From the NCBI GenBank assembly GCA_032358255.1, contig JAULBX010025619.1, positions 1 through 56,545 on the forward strand: DNA of 56,545 nt, written 5' to 3'. Numbering within the stretch: position 1 is the first letter of the stretch; each line of letters begins with the position of its first letter. This DNA comes from Heterotrichella gracilis. Its lineage: Eukaryota > Sar > Xanthophyceae > Tribonematales > Xanthonemataceae. Positions 1 through 13,040 of the stretch are shown one piece after another. Both the position numbers and the translations under genes were made by a program. The notes under the pieces are model-generated. The model worked only from the letters and a program-made list of their open reading frames with translations. It was not told the origin of the DNA and ran no database searches.

Positions 1-1183
1 TAGTAGACGCTGTCTGTGTTGGATGCACCCAGTGTATGTGTCCTTTCCATGTGCTGTTTCAGTGGGCTATACAGGGTCTTAAACAAGGTGCTGCCAGGCA
101 TGGTGGATGTAGAGCCAGCCTGTTCTGCAGCATGGGCTGCTGCATGTGCTGGATCAGTGTCACATGCAGGCCAGTGCATATGTGCATTTGGAGGGGTGCT
201 GAAACTGAGTAGATTATATTGTTTTTTCCCGGTTGCTTGGCTGAGATGCCGGTACTTTTGTCAGCATTCCAGTTACCAACAATCCCAGAGTGAGCCTTGA
301 CCTTCACTATTTTGATGGGGGCTGGGCTATACTATGAATTTCTATAACAATTTCTTGCAATTATTGTAGCTCACGTGCGTATACGCTGGTATATATATGG
401 TAGGCTTTCCAGACGTGTGCCACAGTGTGTCACCACTGGTCATGACGATCACCACAGTGGTGATTGTCACCACAGTGACTGGTAATCACAATCTTTTGTA
501 GTTAAGTACTCTGTACATGTCACATGATGCAGCATTCCAAAACCTTCAAGTTTTAAAATTGCATTAATTATTTTATATGCATGCAAAAATGGCCATCATG
601 GCAGTGCCAGCTAGTGGCCGCCAGGGGGGCAAGGCTAATATCAGAGCGACTATGGCAGTGCGCGGAGTGACTCCAGACTGTCTGTGCCAGCACCGAGTGT
701 CACACATGCGCAGGTGGTGCCAGCAATGATATCGGCAATAAAAAAGTCTGTTTGTACCATGCATTTGTAAGTGGCACTGCCCTAACTCTGGAGGCAACAG
801 GCATTGCCCCGCAGCTGCGGCGCGGACAATGCCTTCAAAATCTAATGTAGCTTTTTGTTACAACACATTGAATGCACTTGACAAGTCCGTTGAACATAAT
901 GTGCATTGAACAGCGCCGGCCGGATGTTCAACACTGCGATGGCGGCGTTAGGGGTTACAAGTAGTTTGCTCCCTGAGGTATAATTCCGAGTCCATGTGCA
1001 CAAGTGTACTTACACCTGCCAGATAGTCTTCAATGAAGTGCTCAGCGCAGTGTACAATGCCCATTAGATGAAAAAAAATCAGAATTGACGGACCACAACA
1101 GCAGCTGCCACAGTGGCGGAACCCAGTTCTAACCAACTGCAGCATTTGATAAACGCTGCTCCGAGCCCCCCCCTCCCCTCCCC
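1..1183. other. left-edge spacer, no gene seen
   Basis: No open frame here has recognisable protein similarity. The stretch contains AT-rich segments, a small palindrome cluster at about 428-475, and on the minus strand a TGTAA motif (955-959). That motif lies about 225 bases past the stop of the minus-strand gene to the right and could be its chlorophyte-type poly(A) signal. Confidence 0.5.
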
Positions 1184-4100
1184 CTACAACTCGCTGCGGT
1201 CCCCCCCTGCGCTGCCCGCCAGCTGCGCCAGCACCCTTGCCAGTACACGCACACCCGCCTCAATGGCCGACTCGCTGGCAAATTCGTCCGGCCGGTGGCT
1301 CCACCCGTTGCGGCAGGGTATGAACACCATGCCTGTGGGTGCAATCTGCGCCATGAACAGCGAGTCGTGGTATGCGCGGCTCACCAGGGGCATGGCGCTC
1401 AGGCGCTCAGCGGCAGCAGCAGACCGGATAGCGGACTGGACCTGGGACAAGGGGGGAAAGGGGGTTCAGGGTCCAGAAGATGAACGAAATGCTGCCCAGC
1501 AGAGCATTGGGGTAACAAGCAGTGCATCGCGCAGTCAATACACATTTGCTGCGCACCAGCACAGGCCCTCAAGGGGGTGCAGGTGTATGGCAAACACCAG
1601 TAATAATTACACCGGCAAATGCTTGCCAGGCAAGGCGGCCGCACATGCCCAGAGGCAGCCTGTTGGATGCATTGCCAAGGGTGTGCCTGCCAGGGCCCTG
1701 GTGCAGCATGCAGGGCATCGTTCAGCGCGAATGCATCGGCGGCGCGGCGGCACCATCCCGCACTGGGGTGCAGGTGTGTGCAATCACCGAGCAAATTATT
1801 ACCACAGCCATTGCACCCATCCAGCACCTCCATCCCCTGCATGCACCGCACCTCCTGATCGCATGTGGCCGGCGGGTCCTGGTTGATCACATCCACAGCC
1901 CACGTCACTCCCCGCCGATAAGCAATCGCGCGTGCCGCCGCCGACACGTTGCGCACCAGCCCGTCCCTCCTGTCCCCGTCAATGTCGCGGATGTCAATCT
2001 CAAGCTTGGCCACCCGGGCCACGCTGTTCACTGCGTTGGGCAGGACCTCCCACCGGCCTGTGGTGCCAACTGCATCGATGCTACCTGGACAAGGGAGAGC
2101 CGGTGTGTGTGAGGTCAAATGCTAGGTATTCCATGGTGGAAGGGTGTGTAAAGCAGGGAGCGGCATTTAGTGACTACAATGGATACTATTTGAACCACCG
2201 CACTGGCCTCGTTTCCATTTGTACCATCCTACTCCAGCTGCATGGAATTTTGTCACCAGCCCAGCCCAGCCCTAGAGCTGTACATGCAGCCAGGTGCACA
2301 CAGCTGGCCTGCATCCCACCCCCAACCCCACTGCCGCAATCGCCAACACATCACAGCATGCGAACCCACACCCACCTGTTGCCAGCACATCCGCCTCCAG
2401 CGCCAGCGCCAGCTCAGCACCCGCCAGCGCCGCATCGTGGCGGTATGGCATGAGCAGCGCACCCGCGTGGCCGCCCCCGCCCTCAAAGGTCACGCGCAGC
2501 GCTGCGGGCGCCGCTATTGCGCTCACCACCCCCACATCCACCCCCTGCTGCTCGAGAAGGGGGCCCTGCTCAATGTGCAGCTCCACAAAGGCGGAGATGG
2601 CATCGGAGGGGGTTTTGGCGGCGGTGAGGATGTCCTGCAGGGAGAAGGGGGGTCGGTAGGCACGTGCACCATGGTAGCTTTTGACTGCACGTCAGCATGC
2701 AGAGCAGCAGGGTTGTACAATGGACATGCAGTAGGATGGTCAACCCCACCCATGCAGTTGCCAGATTCAACGGGGGGCAAGCTCGTAGCTCCACTGTCAA
2801 TCACTATTGGCTGGCGATACGCGCAGGAGGTGAAGGGCAGTAGGACACGCGTACAGGAGGTGGCAGCAGGCCAAGGGGATGCCAACCCATGCTCCGGCCT
2901 GTGTTAGTGTGTATACCTTATCCCGCACACGCCCCCTGCCCTACACCATCACTCCCTCCGGCAGCAAGGGTAATAAGATAATAATAGGACCTATTATTAT
3001 CTTATTACCCTTGCCGGCAGCAAGTGAGCATGCTGCATGTGCCCTTACGCATTTCCATTTTGTCCCCCCCTCCCACCATACCCCCACCTGGTGACTACCC
3101 CCTGACCCGTAGCCCGCCACTGCTGCCGCCTCCCTGAATGTTGACCCGTTGATGTCGGTCCTGGTGTCAAGCAGTGAGGGGGGGAGCACACCTGCCATGG
3201 CGCGGCTGCGGTGGGGGCGGTGGGGCGGGGTCAGGCGGTACATGTGGGTGGGTGGTCATAAGGGATACATGTTGGGGATCAGGGGTAGATGGGTGGAGAG
3301 CAAGGCTAATTCCTTTCGCGACATGCTACAGGGCGCACCCAAGGCACTTAAAGCGCGACCCTGATGCCCTAAAAGGGGGCGCACCTGTCATCTCTGCGTT
3401 ACAATCCAATTTAATTTAAGGAAACATATTAAATTCAGATTATACATTCATAATAATTTGTGGTTGCACCTGAAGGGGAAAAAGAACGAATTGGAAAAAT
3501 ACATTAGATATTCAATAAAAAAATGGCATATCTTGTGTGCGGCGGGCCCCCCTCATGCCCCCTTGTGCGCCCCCTTCACGTGCGCGCACCCCAGGTTGGG
3601 ACGATCATTAGGTACACGCAATACTGTACCAGGTCAGGTTGAGGTGCCATGCACATGCACGACACGCTGATCTGGGGTGAACGCCAGGGACCCACACACC
3701 ACCGCAGTCCATTGGGTGTCCATTTGCAACCTGCCTCCCTCCTGCCCGCCCCTACAATCCCCTCCACTCACCTCCCCAGGCAACTGATACCAAATCGTGT
3801 TGGCTCCTCAGACGTGAACATCATGGCATCGATGGGCTGTTGGGGTACAAATCCAGCCTGCTTGAGGGCCTTGAGCGCCGCCACCGCGCCTATGACCCCC
3901 ACTGTGCCGTCGTACAGGCCGGCAAGGGGGATGGCGTCGCAGTGGGACCCACTCACCACAGCGCCTGGGGACGGGAGAGGAGGTAGGAAGGAAGCATTGT
4001 GCTGCTAATGATATATGCCGCCTCTCAAGAAGCGCATGCATGTTTCCAAGTCAATGATGTGCACTAGTGGCACACAACCACCTGGGTGTGAGGCCCCACC

Positions 4101-5064
4101 CCCAAGTCTAAAAGGGCCCCCCTATAACAATGCCCCCCTCCCCTTCCCCCTCACCATCCTCCTGCTTCCCCTCCAGCCTGCCAAATATGTTCCCCACAGA
4201 GTCCTCACGCACTACCAGCCCAGCCTCGCGCATGAGCTGCTTCACATAGCTGCGGACAAGGGGGGGTGGCACAAGTTGGGCATGGTGGTGGTGGGTGGGG
4301 TAGAGAGGTGCGCAGTGTGCTGACTGTTTGAGGTCACATGTGTCCAGGCTGGCCCGTGGCAGCTCCCAACAGCAGCGCATGCAGCAGCGCCTTGATCTCC
4401 AGCACTGCAGATGCATGTGGGCGGTGCGCCTATATGCTGCAGCCTGCATGGTGCTGCTGCCATTGATGGGGGCAGCCATGCGTGCTGTGGACGTGGTGGG
4501 AGAGCAAAGTTTAGCTGGCTGTGCAAGGGAGTGATGTAGCCCTGTTACTCTACTGCACTAGGTAGAGCGGACATGGAGTGAACTGCGGTGTGTGTGTGAG
4601 AGGGTTGGCTAGGGTGCAACAAACCCTAGGGGAGGGTAGTGCCGGCCTTGGCCCCGACCCTAGCCCCCACCTGCGCGCCTGCATGTCCGTTGGCGTGAAC
4701 AGTACGCGGGTGACGGCGGGTAGGGGGTCATCAGTGAACTGGGACAAGTGGGTCAGCTGCAGGGGGGAGGAAAGAGAGGGTACTTAGGGGGACGGGGAGG
4801 GTGTTGTGGCGGGCCGGGGGGGAGCAAAAGCACGTGCCCTGAGAAGCTTAATACACAGTAGTGGGTTCCAGGGAATGGTGCGTCAGCTGCCAAGGTGCAC
4901 GGTTTGGAGGTGCGAATACGCAACCCCCCTCCCCTGCCCCCACCCACCTGTTCCACCACCTCCCTGCCTGAAACCTGCAGGTCCAGACCACTGGCCAGCC
5001 CCACCACCGCCACCCACCACACGCACAGCACCGCCAGCAGCAAGGCGCAGCGGCGGGTGGCCAT
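1184..5064 (-). CDS. UAH: ureidoglycolate amidohydrolase (M20 metallopeptidase family)
   Basis: The product probably hydrolyses ureidoglycolate to glyoxylate, CO2 and ammonia, the last step of plant-type purine (allantoin) catabolism. The first exon, starting at 5064, encodes a hydrophobic signal peptide (MATRRCALLLAVLCVWWV), which fits the ER location of plant UAH. Further exons cover about 4600-4747, 4140-4260, 3778-3965, 3110-3200, 2376-2634, 1852-2084 and 1184-1441; the last three join in frame. The M20 metal ligands are visible: GSHCDA, YDGTVG, TSEEPTRF, ELHIEQGP and the late histidine in SRAYHDSLF. SEEPTRFGISCLG is typical of UAH and differs from the SDEEGVRF form of allantoate amidohydrolase, which is why I prefer UAH. 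Exon borders around 2640-3250 are uncertain, and one small exon there may be missed. One intron carries a perfect hairpin (2965-3013). Confidence 0.9.
2965..3013. repeat. perfect 24-base inverted repeat with 1-base loop
   Basis: The left arm at 2965-2988 and right arm at 2990-3013 are exact reverse complements separated by one A. The core is AT-rich in a GC-rich intron of the UAH gene. Short CGGCAGCAAG-like words lie on both sides. It could be a MITE-like remnant or form a cruciform or RNA hairpin; no coding function is implied. Confidence 0.9.
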
Positions 5065-6299
5065 GGCTGGGGAAAGGCGCGCCGCTCCAAGAGGTGTGGG
5101 GTATGCAGGTGTGGTGCCTGTAGAGGAAGCACTGCGTGGGCTGGGGGTGCAGGGGTAGCGGGGTATGTTGTTGGGGTGTACAGGACAGGCTTGGGAAAAA
5201 TTGCAAAGCTATTGTATTGAACAGCGCAGGCGCATGGCTGGCAACGACGCCCGACTTCGTTTGGTGCACCACAGGCCTACCATAGCCAGCTGGCAGTAAT
5301 CCTGCATGCCATGGCAGCAGTGATTATTATCCACTGCATGCAAAGAGCAGGCTGCCGTGCTTATCATAAGCGGGTACTGGTCAGCTGCCCGTGTGGCTAT
5401 ATGGCGAGTCGCGCAGGGCTCGACACATGCGAGGGTGCACATATGCATGCATGCATTGCCACAGTATTTCTTATGCCATTGGTCTTGCGTTAACAGCAAG
5501 TCGACCTCACCTGTTTGGACCTCACAAATAGTCTGACGCAGGCCGATTGAGACGCTGGCAACCTATAGGCTATGCCTGCCGGAAGAGTATAAGCTACGCC
5601 CGCGCAGGTGGTGGGCGGGCCAAGGTTCTCCAGGTCGTGTAGTCAAAACACTGTTTGGAAGCTTAGAAGCAAGAGCGAGAATACAAGACGTGGTGCTTCT
5701 TGCACTTAGAAGAAGCGTTTTCCGGTGCACGCGTGCTTTGGTTGTCAACACGTGATGTTGATGGCTGTGCACGTGCCTCTTTGGGATCCCTGGGACAAGG
5801 GCCACTGCAATGTTCCCTGCAAAAATGGCTGGACCTCGGCTCAAACGTACCGGTGTGTTACACCCCAACCACGTACGAGGAGGTGCACTTGTGACGGTGC
5901 CACCTATTGAATAGCTGGGGGCCTGCCACTTGGGCCCAAATGCTGCCAATGCCTGTGGCACGGCGTAGGCATGATGCATGCCATGACCCATGCAACGTGG
6001 CCTCTCAATGGGACTGCTCGTTGTTGCAACCATGCATGCCTCATTACACTGGTACTGGTCCAGCCTTGTCAACAGCTAAAGTGTACCTAGTGGCTGGGCA
6101 GCCCCAAGTCTTAAAAACTGCAATGCTGGTTTTCGTTCAGTACACAATCACGCAACGTCCCCTTGCACCCGCCGCCCCAGGCCTTGCACAGATCCAACCC
6201 CAAAACCGCTGACCCCCCCTGCGCACCTACACTGCCCTAAACCTGTCCCATCCAGGATACCGTCGCCCTCCAGCCGCTCCCTGCGCCCCCCCCACTGCC
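5065..6299. other. spacer, no gene seen
   Basis: This lies between the 5' end of UAH and the 3' end of the thioesterase, both on the minus strand. It should hold the UAH promoter and 5' UTR (just above 5064) and the thioesterase 3' UTR. A minus-strand open frame at 5563-6072 has no family resemblance and looks like chance. TGCATGCA words occur near 5332 and 5444-5456. Confidence 0.5.
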
Positions 6300-7822
6300 T
6301 CATGTTGGTGGCAGCCTGTCCGCCAGCATCCTCCTCACCTCCTGCAGCTCCTCGGGGCATGCTGAGTGGCCCATGCCTGGGTAGGTGTGCCACGTCACAG
6401 GCTGGCCCGCAGCCTGCAGCAGCTCAAAGGAGGTGCGCCCGTACTGGTAGGCAACCTGGAGGGCGGGGAAGGGGGGGGTCAGTCCAGCATCATACCAGGG
6501 GGTGGATGGATTTCTTTGCAAGGTGTCTGCACAATGTGTGGGGGACAACGACCAGCGTCAAGGGGGGGGAAGAGGGCATTGTCATGGGGGGGAGTGCTGT
6601 GTAGAAGGTGGGTGACAGCAGGGTGTCACGGGGGTCTACGCCACAGGCCACATCGTATTGTGGTGCTCATGCTCCGGCGGGTAGCATGGGTAGTGTGATG
6701 TGACTACCACCCGCCCTCCCCCCAGCCTCACCACTTGGTCCGCATCCCCGTGGCACAGCATCACTGGCGTGGCCTTGTTGGCCTCCGACACGATGGGCGC
6801 CTGCTTGCGCAGCGGCAGGTAGGTGGACAGGCCTACCACGCCGGCAAAGGTGGACTCGCTGCGCAGCATCATGAGCGCCATGGCCCCGCCCTGGCTGAAG
6901 CCGCCCACCAGTATGCGGGTGGAGGGTATGCCTGCACGCACCTCACCTGCCACAAGCTCCTCAATGTACCTGGGGCAGGGGTGTGGGGGAGGGGGGTGGG
7001 GGCGAGTGGCAAGGGAACTGACAGTACGGCATGCCTGTGTGGTGGTCTGTGATGCGCAATCTGTGCCCTGGCTGTGCCAAGGGTAAAGCACATTGGACAA
7101 TACCGTATCCCAGGTATGCGGCCCGAGGATGCAGCCAGGTGGCGGGTTGACTCGCCGTTAGTTACAAGAGCGTGGACCAGTGCTGTGCAGCAGGGGTGGC
7201 CCAAGGCACCACAGCTTGGTGGGGTGCATGAGCATCCATGCGGATGATTTGCACTCGCAGTCGATGATGGTCTTGCGACTTGTGCGCCAAAGTCCACAGC
7301 CAGGGGATGTATCAAGTTGGTGCCAGCAGTGCGTACCTGTGGCTCTCCTTCATGCCCACCTCGTCCTCCTGCGCGTTGATCTTGTCCAGGGACGGGATAT
7401 CATACCAGCCTGGCATCCGCATGCCCATGTTCAGTGTGATGGGCCTCTGCACACAACCATTGGAGACTCGGTATGGTAGCCTGTCTGGTGCATGCGTGCA
7501 CCACTGTTGCCCTTGAGCCATGCCCGTCTGTCCCTCACACGCCGCTACCAAGAATAGCCTCAGGTACCACGTTGCTGTTGCAGAGTCACCCATGCAGTGC
7601 ACTTGGGAACGCAGGTATAGTGCATGCATATGTGGTACTCACCATTGGTGCCGATGGAAAGATGAACTTGACATGCTTCATTGCCTGTCGAAGTTCATCG
7701 CCCAGAAACGACCAGCCATCGCCCGAGTCTCCCAGCCCGTGTAGCATGATAACGGTTGCGGTGTGCTGAGCGACTGCTGGGCGGACGATTGGCCGAGGAT
7801 AGCTCAGGTTGGATGCTGCCAT
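6300..7822 (-). CDS. acyl-protein thioesterase / lysophospholipase-like carboxylesterase
   Basis: This alpha/beta hydrolase probably removes palmitate from cysteine-acylated proteins in the cytosol, by homology with the APT1/LYPLA family. Four exons (7643-7822, 7337-7446, 6732-6969, 6300-6455) join in frame to 227 residues, close to the usual length of about 230. Visible features are the oxyanion-hole segment MLHGLGDSGDGW, the substrate-loop segment MPGWYDI, the nucleophile elbow GGFSQGGAMAL with catalytic Ser, the Asp in CHGDADQVV and the His in YPGMGHSACPEE. The start at 7822 gives MAASNLSYPR and the normal family N-terminus. An in-frame ATG at 7987 would add 55 residues but is less likely. 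The gene is divergent from the SDR gene, with about 1 kb between starts. Confidence 0.92.
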
Positions 7823-8796
7823 CGTGACTGGCCGCTGCTGCCCCCTGTGCTGCGTCAGGTGGTGCGTCGGGTTGTGCTGCTGCACTGGGTTGGTGTGGAC
7901 ACTGGAGAGTGACCGTGTGTTTGTGGGTCGTAATCCTGCGCAGGACGAGGTGTGGACGCCCTTGCTCGCAGCACACAGTGCCCACATCACCACGGCGCAA
8001 CGGTGGATGGGATGCATGCACAAGGCTTCTGGGTCGTGGTTCAACAAAACCTTGTTACAAAGCACTTATGCGGACGTTGGCGAGCTGGTAGTGATATGTG
8101 TTGACAACACCGTCAACATATGAGTTACAGCTTGCCAAACGGCGCCTTCAACGAGGGGGTCTCCAGAGTGCCAGCAAAAGGTATATCCACTAAATTGGCA
8201 GCGCAGTTCCTGTTTGCTGAGGTTTGCTGTTTGCAAAAGAGCAACGGATCGAATTGCGGAATGCTGGGACTGTAATAGAAGGTTGTTCTTGCGAACCCAG
8301 TCGTCGTTGTTCAGCCATGAGCCACCTCGTCGATGGAGTACGATGATCTGTGCCATGAACCGCATATATGCGGTTTTCCGGCAGGGCAGGCGTGGTAGTT
8401 CAGTGCAAAATGGAAGCGGCTGCTGAGGTCACTAGGTACTACCATCTATAGAAAGTGTGTGCAAGGTTGAGCCACTCTGAGCTTGCGCGGAGTTGAGGTG
8501 GCAAGTACCCCTGGATGACAACGCACTGCTCTCTACACACAGGTGCGTCTCAGTTTCCTTCACGCACACATATTTCGTTAACTTGGTCGTTCTTATTTCA
8601 TCTTGCTTGTATTTCCCAAATGCAGGTGCAAAGTTCATATGCATGCATATGCACATGAATATAGGTCCCTTCAAAACAAACCGCCAAAAAACGCCGTGGT
8701 TCGTTCACGGATATGAAGTGTTTTCATGTGAAGTATTTCATGCCGTCTTGATAAAAGTCTTTTGAAACATGCAGATTGAAATTACCAGATTACAAG
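7823..8796. other. divergent promoter region between thioesterase and SDR genes
   Basis: The two flanking genes are transcribed away from each other, so both promoters and 5' UTRs lie here. No convincing gene is present. A minus-strand frame at 8066-8365 has no recognised similarity. A TGCATGCA word flanked by ATAT lies at 8640-8647. No TATA box could be assigned with confidence. Confidence 0.45.
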
Positions 8797-11700
8797 ATGG
8801 TGCTGTCCACTGCGTATGACGTATTTTTCCAGGTAAGAACCAGGCACCACCCTGGATCCAAAGCAGGGTATTAGATATATTGCAGGGAGTTTTTATAACT
8901 TCCTGTATGAACTCTTGCAGAAGCTGTACATGTGGGGGCTGCCCCCGCTGCAGCAAGTGGGCGACTCGGTGGCGGGGCTGACAGCAATAGTCACGGGACC
9001 CACAAGGTACCATGGCTGGTCTGGAAGCAACTGTTTTGGCCATGCAGCTGCTGGCGCCACCCTGGTGTTGGCTATGTGTACTCAACTGGTCTTTGTTTGC
9101 GCAGTGGCATTGGCTATGAGACTGCCTTGGAGCTGGTGCGGCGCAAAGCAACAGGTGAGATGGAACAGCAACACCTAATAATTGTAATAAAGTTGAGAAA
9201 TGGGAATTGAGACAGGTTACATGACTACAACTGGATGCATGGTACATTAGTGTTGAAAGTAAAATGTGTGCCAGCAAAGCACACACATTGTATCATGATC
9301 TACGTACATAATCACCTCACTCCTGTGTCAGGTTGGTAATTCAAGTTTATGTTTTTATCTCCACCATCCATTTTCACGGTACCCAGCCCGCCTCTGACTG
9401 CAACAAAATAGCACATCCCCTTGCGCCATGGGTACACGGAGATTTTGGAAGGCCATCAAGTAAATTGACGCTTAGGGATATTGAACCAAATTTAGCAGGA
9501 AAAGCATGTATTTTGCGCTGCTTTTAGTGGAAACTATTATTTGAGTTATTACAACGCATCCCAGGCCTAAGCCACGCAGTACGCTTATTAGGAACATAAA
9601 ATATTTATTGTCATGTTATCTGTAGGGTACTCAGACGGTACCACGCCGGGCTGGGCTGAAATTTAGCTTGCGTTTGGATTTGCGTGCTGTATGCGTGCTG
9701 TCGCGTTATGCCTCTGCAGAAAAACGTTAATACATCTCCAGGGTTCTGATTTATATAATGTACTTGATGCATCCATCCCTTACATCTCTCCGCACATAAT
9801 TGCTGCCCTGCAGTGATTCTTGCTTCTCGGAGCGTTGAGCGGGGTGAGAAGCTCAAGGCGGGGCTGGTGGCGCAGCTGCAGGCCAACGGGGTGGAGGGGT
9901 TCCCAGACCCACAGGTGGGGTGCACCGGTGATGTGGCCTACTTGTCCATGCATACGCACCCTGTAGAGCTAGTGGGGGATGTGTACCTGGTATCCGCAAG
10001 TGCTGGCACTGCGAATGCTTCGAGTAATAACAACACAGACGCGCTGAATCATGCAACCCAGGGAATTGGCGGTGCCATGTCATGCGTACAATGAATACCC
10101 CACCATGCACATATGGCATGAATTACAAGTGCCTGGTTGCGCTTGCAGGTCATGGCCCTGGATGTGTCGTCCATGCAGTCGGTACGCGACTTTACCGCGG
10201 CGTGGGGTGCTTCAGGCCGGCCCCTGCACATACTCATCAACAACGCAGGCATCTTCTCAATGGGAGGTGAGCTCCCGGCCCTCTTTTGATCCTTGCTCGT
10301 CAATTGATGCGGTTTAGCTGCGCCTGCTTTGTTTGCGCCTGCTTATGCCACTGCTTGCATTGGTGCTTAAAAGATAAGCAGCAGTAGTCCAGCACCCAGG
10401 ATTTCACCCTCTCTCCTGCAGCCTCCCGGGAGGAGTCTGTGGATGGCTTTGAGGCGCACCTGGCCACTAACTACCTGGGGCCATTCCAGCTCACCATGCT
10501 GCTCATGCCGGCACTGCTGCGCACGGCCAAAGAGGTGCGCCAAGGGGGAACAACAGTCCAACCCAACACTTCCCTTGCAGCGGCAATTTGCTGCACAGTG
10601 GCATTTCCCGCTTACGATGGCATTTAACAGTGCATTGCCCGCTGACAGTGTTCCACCCACTCCCTGCCCTGCAGAGCTGCGTGATGGGTCGTGTGGTGAT
10701 GGTGTGCTCCCAGATGCATGTGCACGGGAAGCTGCGCCAGGATGACATGAACCTCACAGCCGCATACTCACCGCACACAGCATACTGCCAAAGCAAGGTG
10801 GCGGAGGTGAGGCAGCGCACTCAAATGCCTGATGATATGCAGTCTATCATCATTGGTGGCTGAAATATCGGCACCTGAGGCTGTGATGTATATTTGGGGT
10901 TGAATGCCAGTTTCTTTTTTTGCAAATCATGGAATTTATCCACTGTATGTAATCCTTATCTTTCCCCAGCGCCACTCTGTTATTGACCACTACGGTCTGT
11001 ACTGTGCTTAACCCATAGTGGCACCCATCAGTGTCGCCAGCTCGTGGCAGTGCGCCTCACCTTGCCCCCCCTGCCACCATGCCTGCAGATGATGTTTGTG
11101 GCGGAGCTGCGCAAGCGCATGCCTGCCGACGCCAACTTGTTTGTTTGCGGGCTGCACCCGGGCATGGTCATGTCCAACGTGGTGCGCACCCTGCCGCCGC
11201 TGGTGCAGGCCGCCTACCGCGCTGTCATGCGCTTCCTGCTGCTCACGGCGGAGCAAGGTGGGTGGTGTAGCAGCGCTGTTAGGGAGGATTGTAGTGGCGT
11301 CATGGCTGTTGCTGTACTGCCTGGTTCTGTGGAGCAAATATGAAGTGGAGTGGGCACCTTGGCCCCTGGCAACCCTCAATGATGATGTATGCCATCGAAA
11401 TACCTAGCTGGCAATTGCAATTGCAGTTGCCATTGCCGCAAGGGGTAGCAGTGTGGCAATGACTTGCGCAGTTATGGACGCATGTATTACTTGTGCTCCC
11501 AGTTGTGGCTGTGTGCCTTGTGCCATATATCCATCCGTGTCTAACATTTGCAGGTGCACGCTGCACAGTGTACTGCGCCACCTCAGCCCATGCCGCCCCT
11601 GCAGACCTGCACTCCATGGATGCACTCTACTTCCACAGCAACGCAACGCCGCAGCCGCCCAACCCCCTGGTGCACAGCGCTGCCCTGAGGAGGTGGCTGT

Positions 11701-11798
11701 GGGATTGGAGCGTGCGCGCAGTGGAGCTGCCCAAGGCCTGTGACATGGAGCCGGGGGAGGAGGGGAGCGGCACAGGCACGCGGGCAAAGGCGCTGTGA
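8797..11798 (+). CDS. FEY-like short-chain dehydrogenase/reductase
   Basis: This is a classical NAD(P)-dependent SDR; the substrate is unknown. Nine exons (8797-8832, 8921-9006, 9105-9154, 9814-9914, 10149-10266, 10422-10534, 10675-10806, 11089-11257, 11554-11798) join in frame to 349 residues. Visible are the cofactor motif (VTGPTSGIG, split by an intron), the NNAG motif in ILINNAGIFSMG, NYLGPFQLTMLLMPALLRTA, and an active-site Tyr-x3-Lys (AYCQSK). The stretch GLHPGMVMSNVVRTL and the overall order resemble the plant FEY (FOREVER YOUNG) oxidoreductase more than other SDRs. The first exon encodes only 12 residues, and its ATG was chosen because it splices in phase. Intron 3 is long (about 660 bases) and AT-rich. 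Function beyond the family level is inference. Confidence 0.88.
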
Positions 11799-13040
11799 AG
11801 TCGTGCGCGATGCAGCTGTCAAGGCGCTAAACCGCAATGTTCGCTGCTGTGGTTGCACAAAAGATCCTGCTACCGCTAAAATACTGAAGGCTTTGGCTTA
11901 AAAAAGGGGGGAACAGACAGGCAAAAGAAGCAATCGCCCCCCCCGCCTCCCATTTCTTAGTGCAGTGCATTTCCTGGTCTGACATTCTCTGACTGGTAGC
12001 CACTGCACATGGCTATTTGAGTTTTTACAAATGACAGTGGTGATTTGCAATACACAGCATTGCACTTTATTGTTTGTGTATGTCTATTGAAACCCCTCAG
12101 GCCACTTTGTGAACCACGCGTGTGCGGTGAGTTCTGGCTCAAACCGCATCCACTTACGGACAATAGACTTTATCCAATGGTCGAGATATTCTATGGACTC
12201 TGCTTTATCTATACAATTTCTCACACATATTGTTTGCGAGTTGAGGCACAATGGCAAGGTCAACCAATTGAAAAAAGTAATGGTTTTCTGGACACTATTT
12301 TTGACGCCTATTTTAAATGCTGTTGGTTTTCATTTCCCTGATAAAGTAATTTTTAAAGTTCGCTGTAAAGCTTGTGAACGGTGGATGCATACCCAGATTG
12401 TCTATAAAGCAAGAGCTCTTACCCTGCGCAGTCGGTCACAGTACGAATGCCATTGCCAAAGGTTGGCCATCGAAGCTAGCTGTTCAAATTCAAACAGGTG
12501 TGCATATGCATGCATTGTGCACCAGCTGGCCGGACGCTGTACTGAGCTCGAAAGTCAACGTGCTGCTGTCTGTTTAGGTAAGTTTGGGAATGTTGGAAAG
12601 GTTTTCGTATCAACGACACCATTGACCACGGTGCCCCTAACATGGTCCAGAGTAAACTGCATTGGCCGTGCTTAAATACTCCGTGCGCCTCCCCTGTCAG
12701 CCCAACAACCAAAATGTGGAGTTTAAGCGTGTGGGTTTCTTTGATAAATTCTGTTTGCGCACTGCAACTCCGTGGTGGCATGTTGACTGGGATGGCATGC
12801 ATGTGCATTTCAGGAGATGCCAGTGCGTTTCAGGTGCCTGCTATGTACTGTAGGTCAACTTGCGCAAGGGGAGAGCTTCAACCCTTGCATAACCTACCTG
12901 TGCCTACAGCAAGTTTGGTCAGCAGCAGTGCAGCAGTATGAACACGCAGAGGAGGACCAGCATACAGAGTAAACAGCAGTTGCGTTGCTGACCCCCAGCT
13001 ACAACCTCCCTGTGCCAGCCTGCTGCAACTACCTTGCCCC
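11799..13040. other. spacer, no gene assigned
   Basis: The first part should be the SDR 3' UTR and the last part the promoter of the SUMO-like gene. Between about 12050 and 12850 the GC content is lower and several open frames overlap on both strands (for example 12109-12675 plus). None starts at a good ATG with a known domain. A decayed mobile element or gene is possible but not shown. Confidence 0.4.

Noticed and set aside
5563..6072. Minus-strand frame of 169 residues
   Set aside because: Low-complexity mix of Pro, His, Ser and Thr, with no family resemblance and no splice context.
8066..8365. Minus-strand frame of 99 residues in the divergent spacer
   Set aside because: Balanced composition but no known domain and no conserved neighbours; could be 5' leader sequence.
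12109..12675. Open frame of 188 residues on the plus strand
   Set aside because: It begins at GTG, has no recognised domain, overlaps other frames and lies in AT-richer DNA where chance frames are less informative; kept only as a possible relic.
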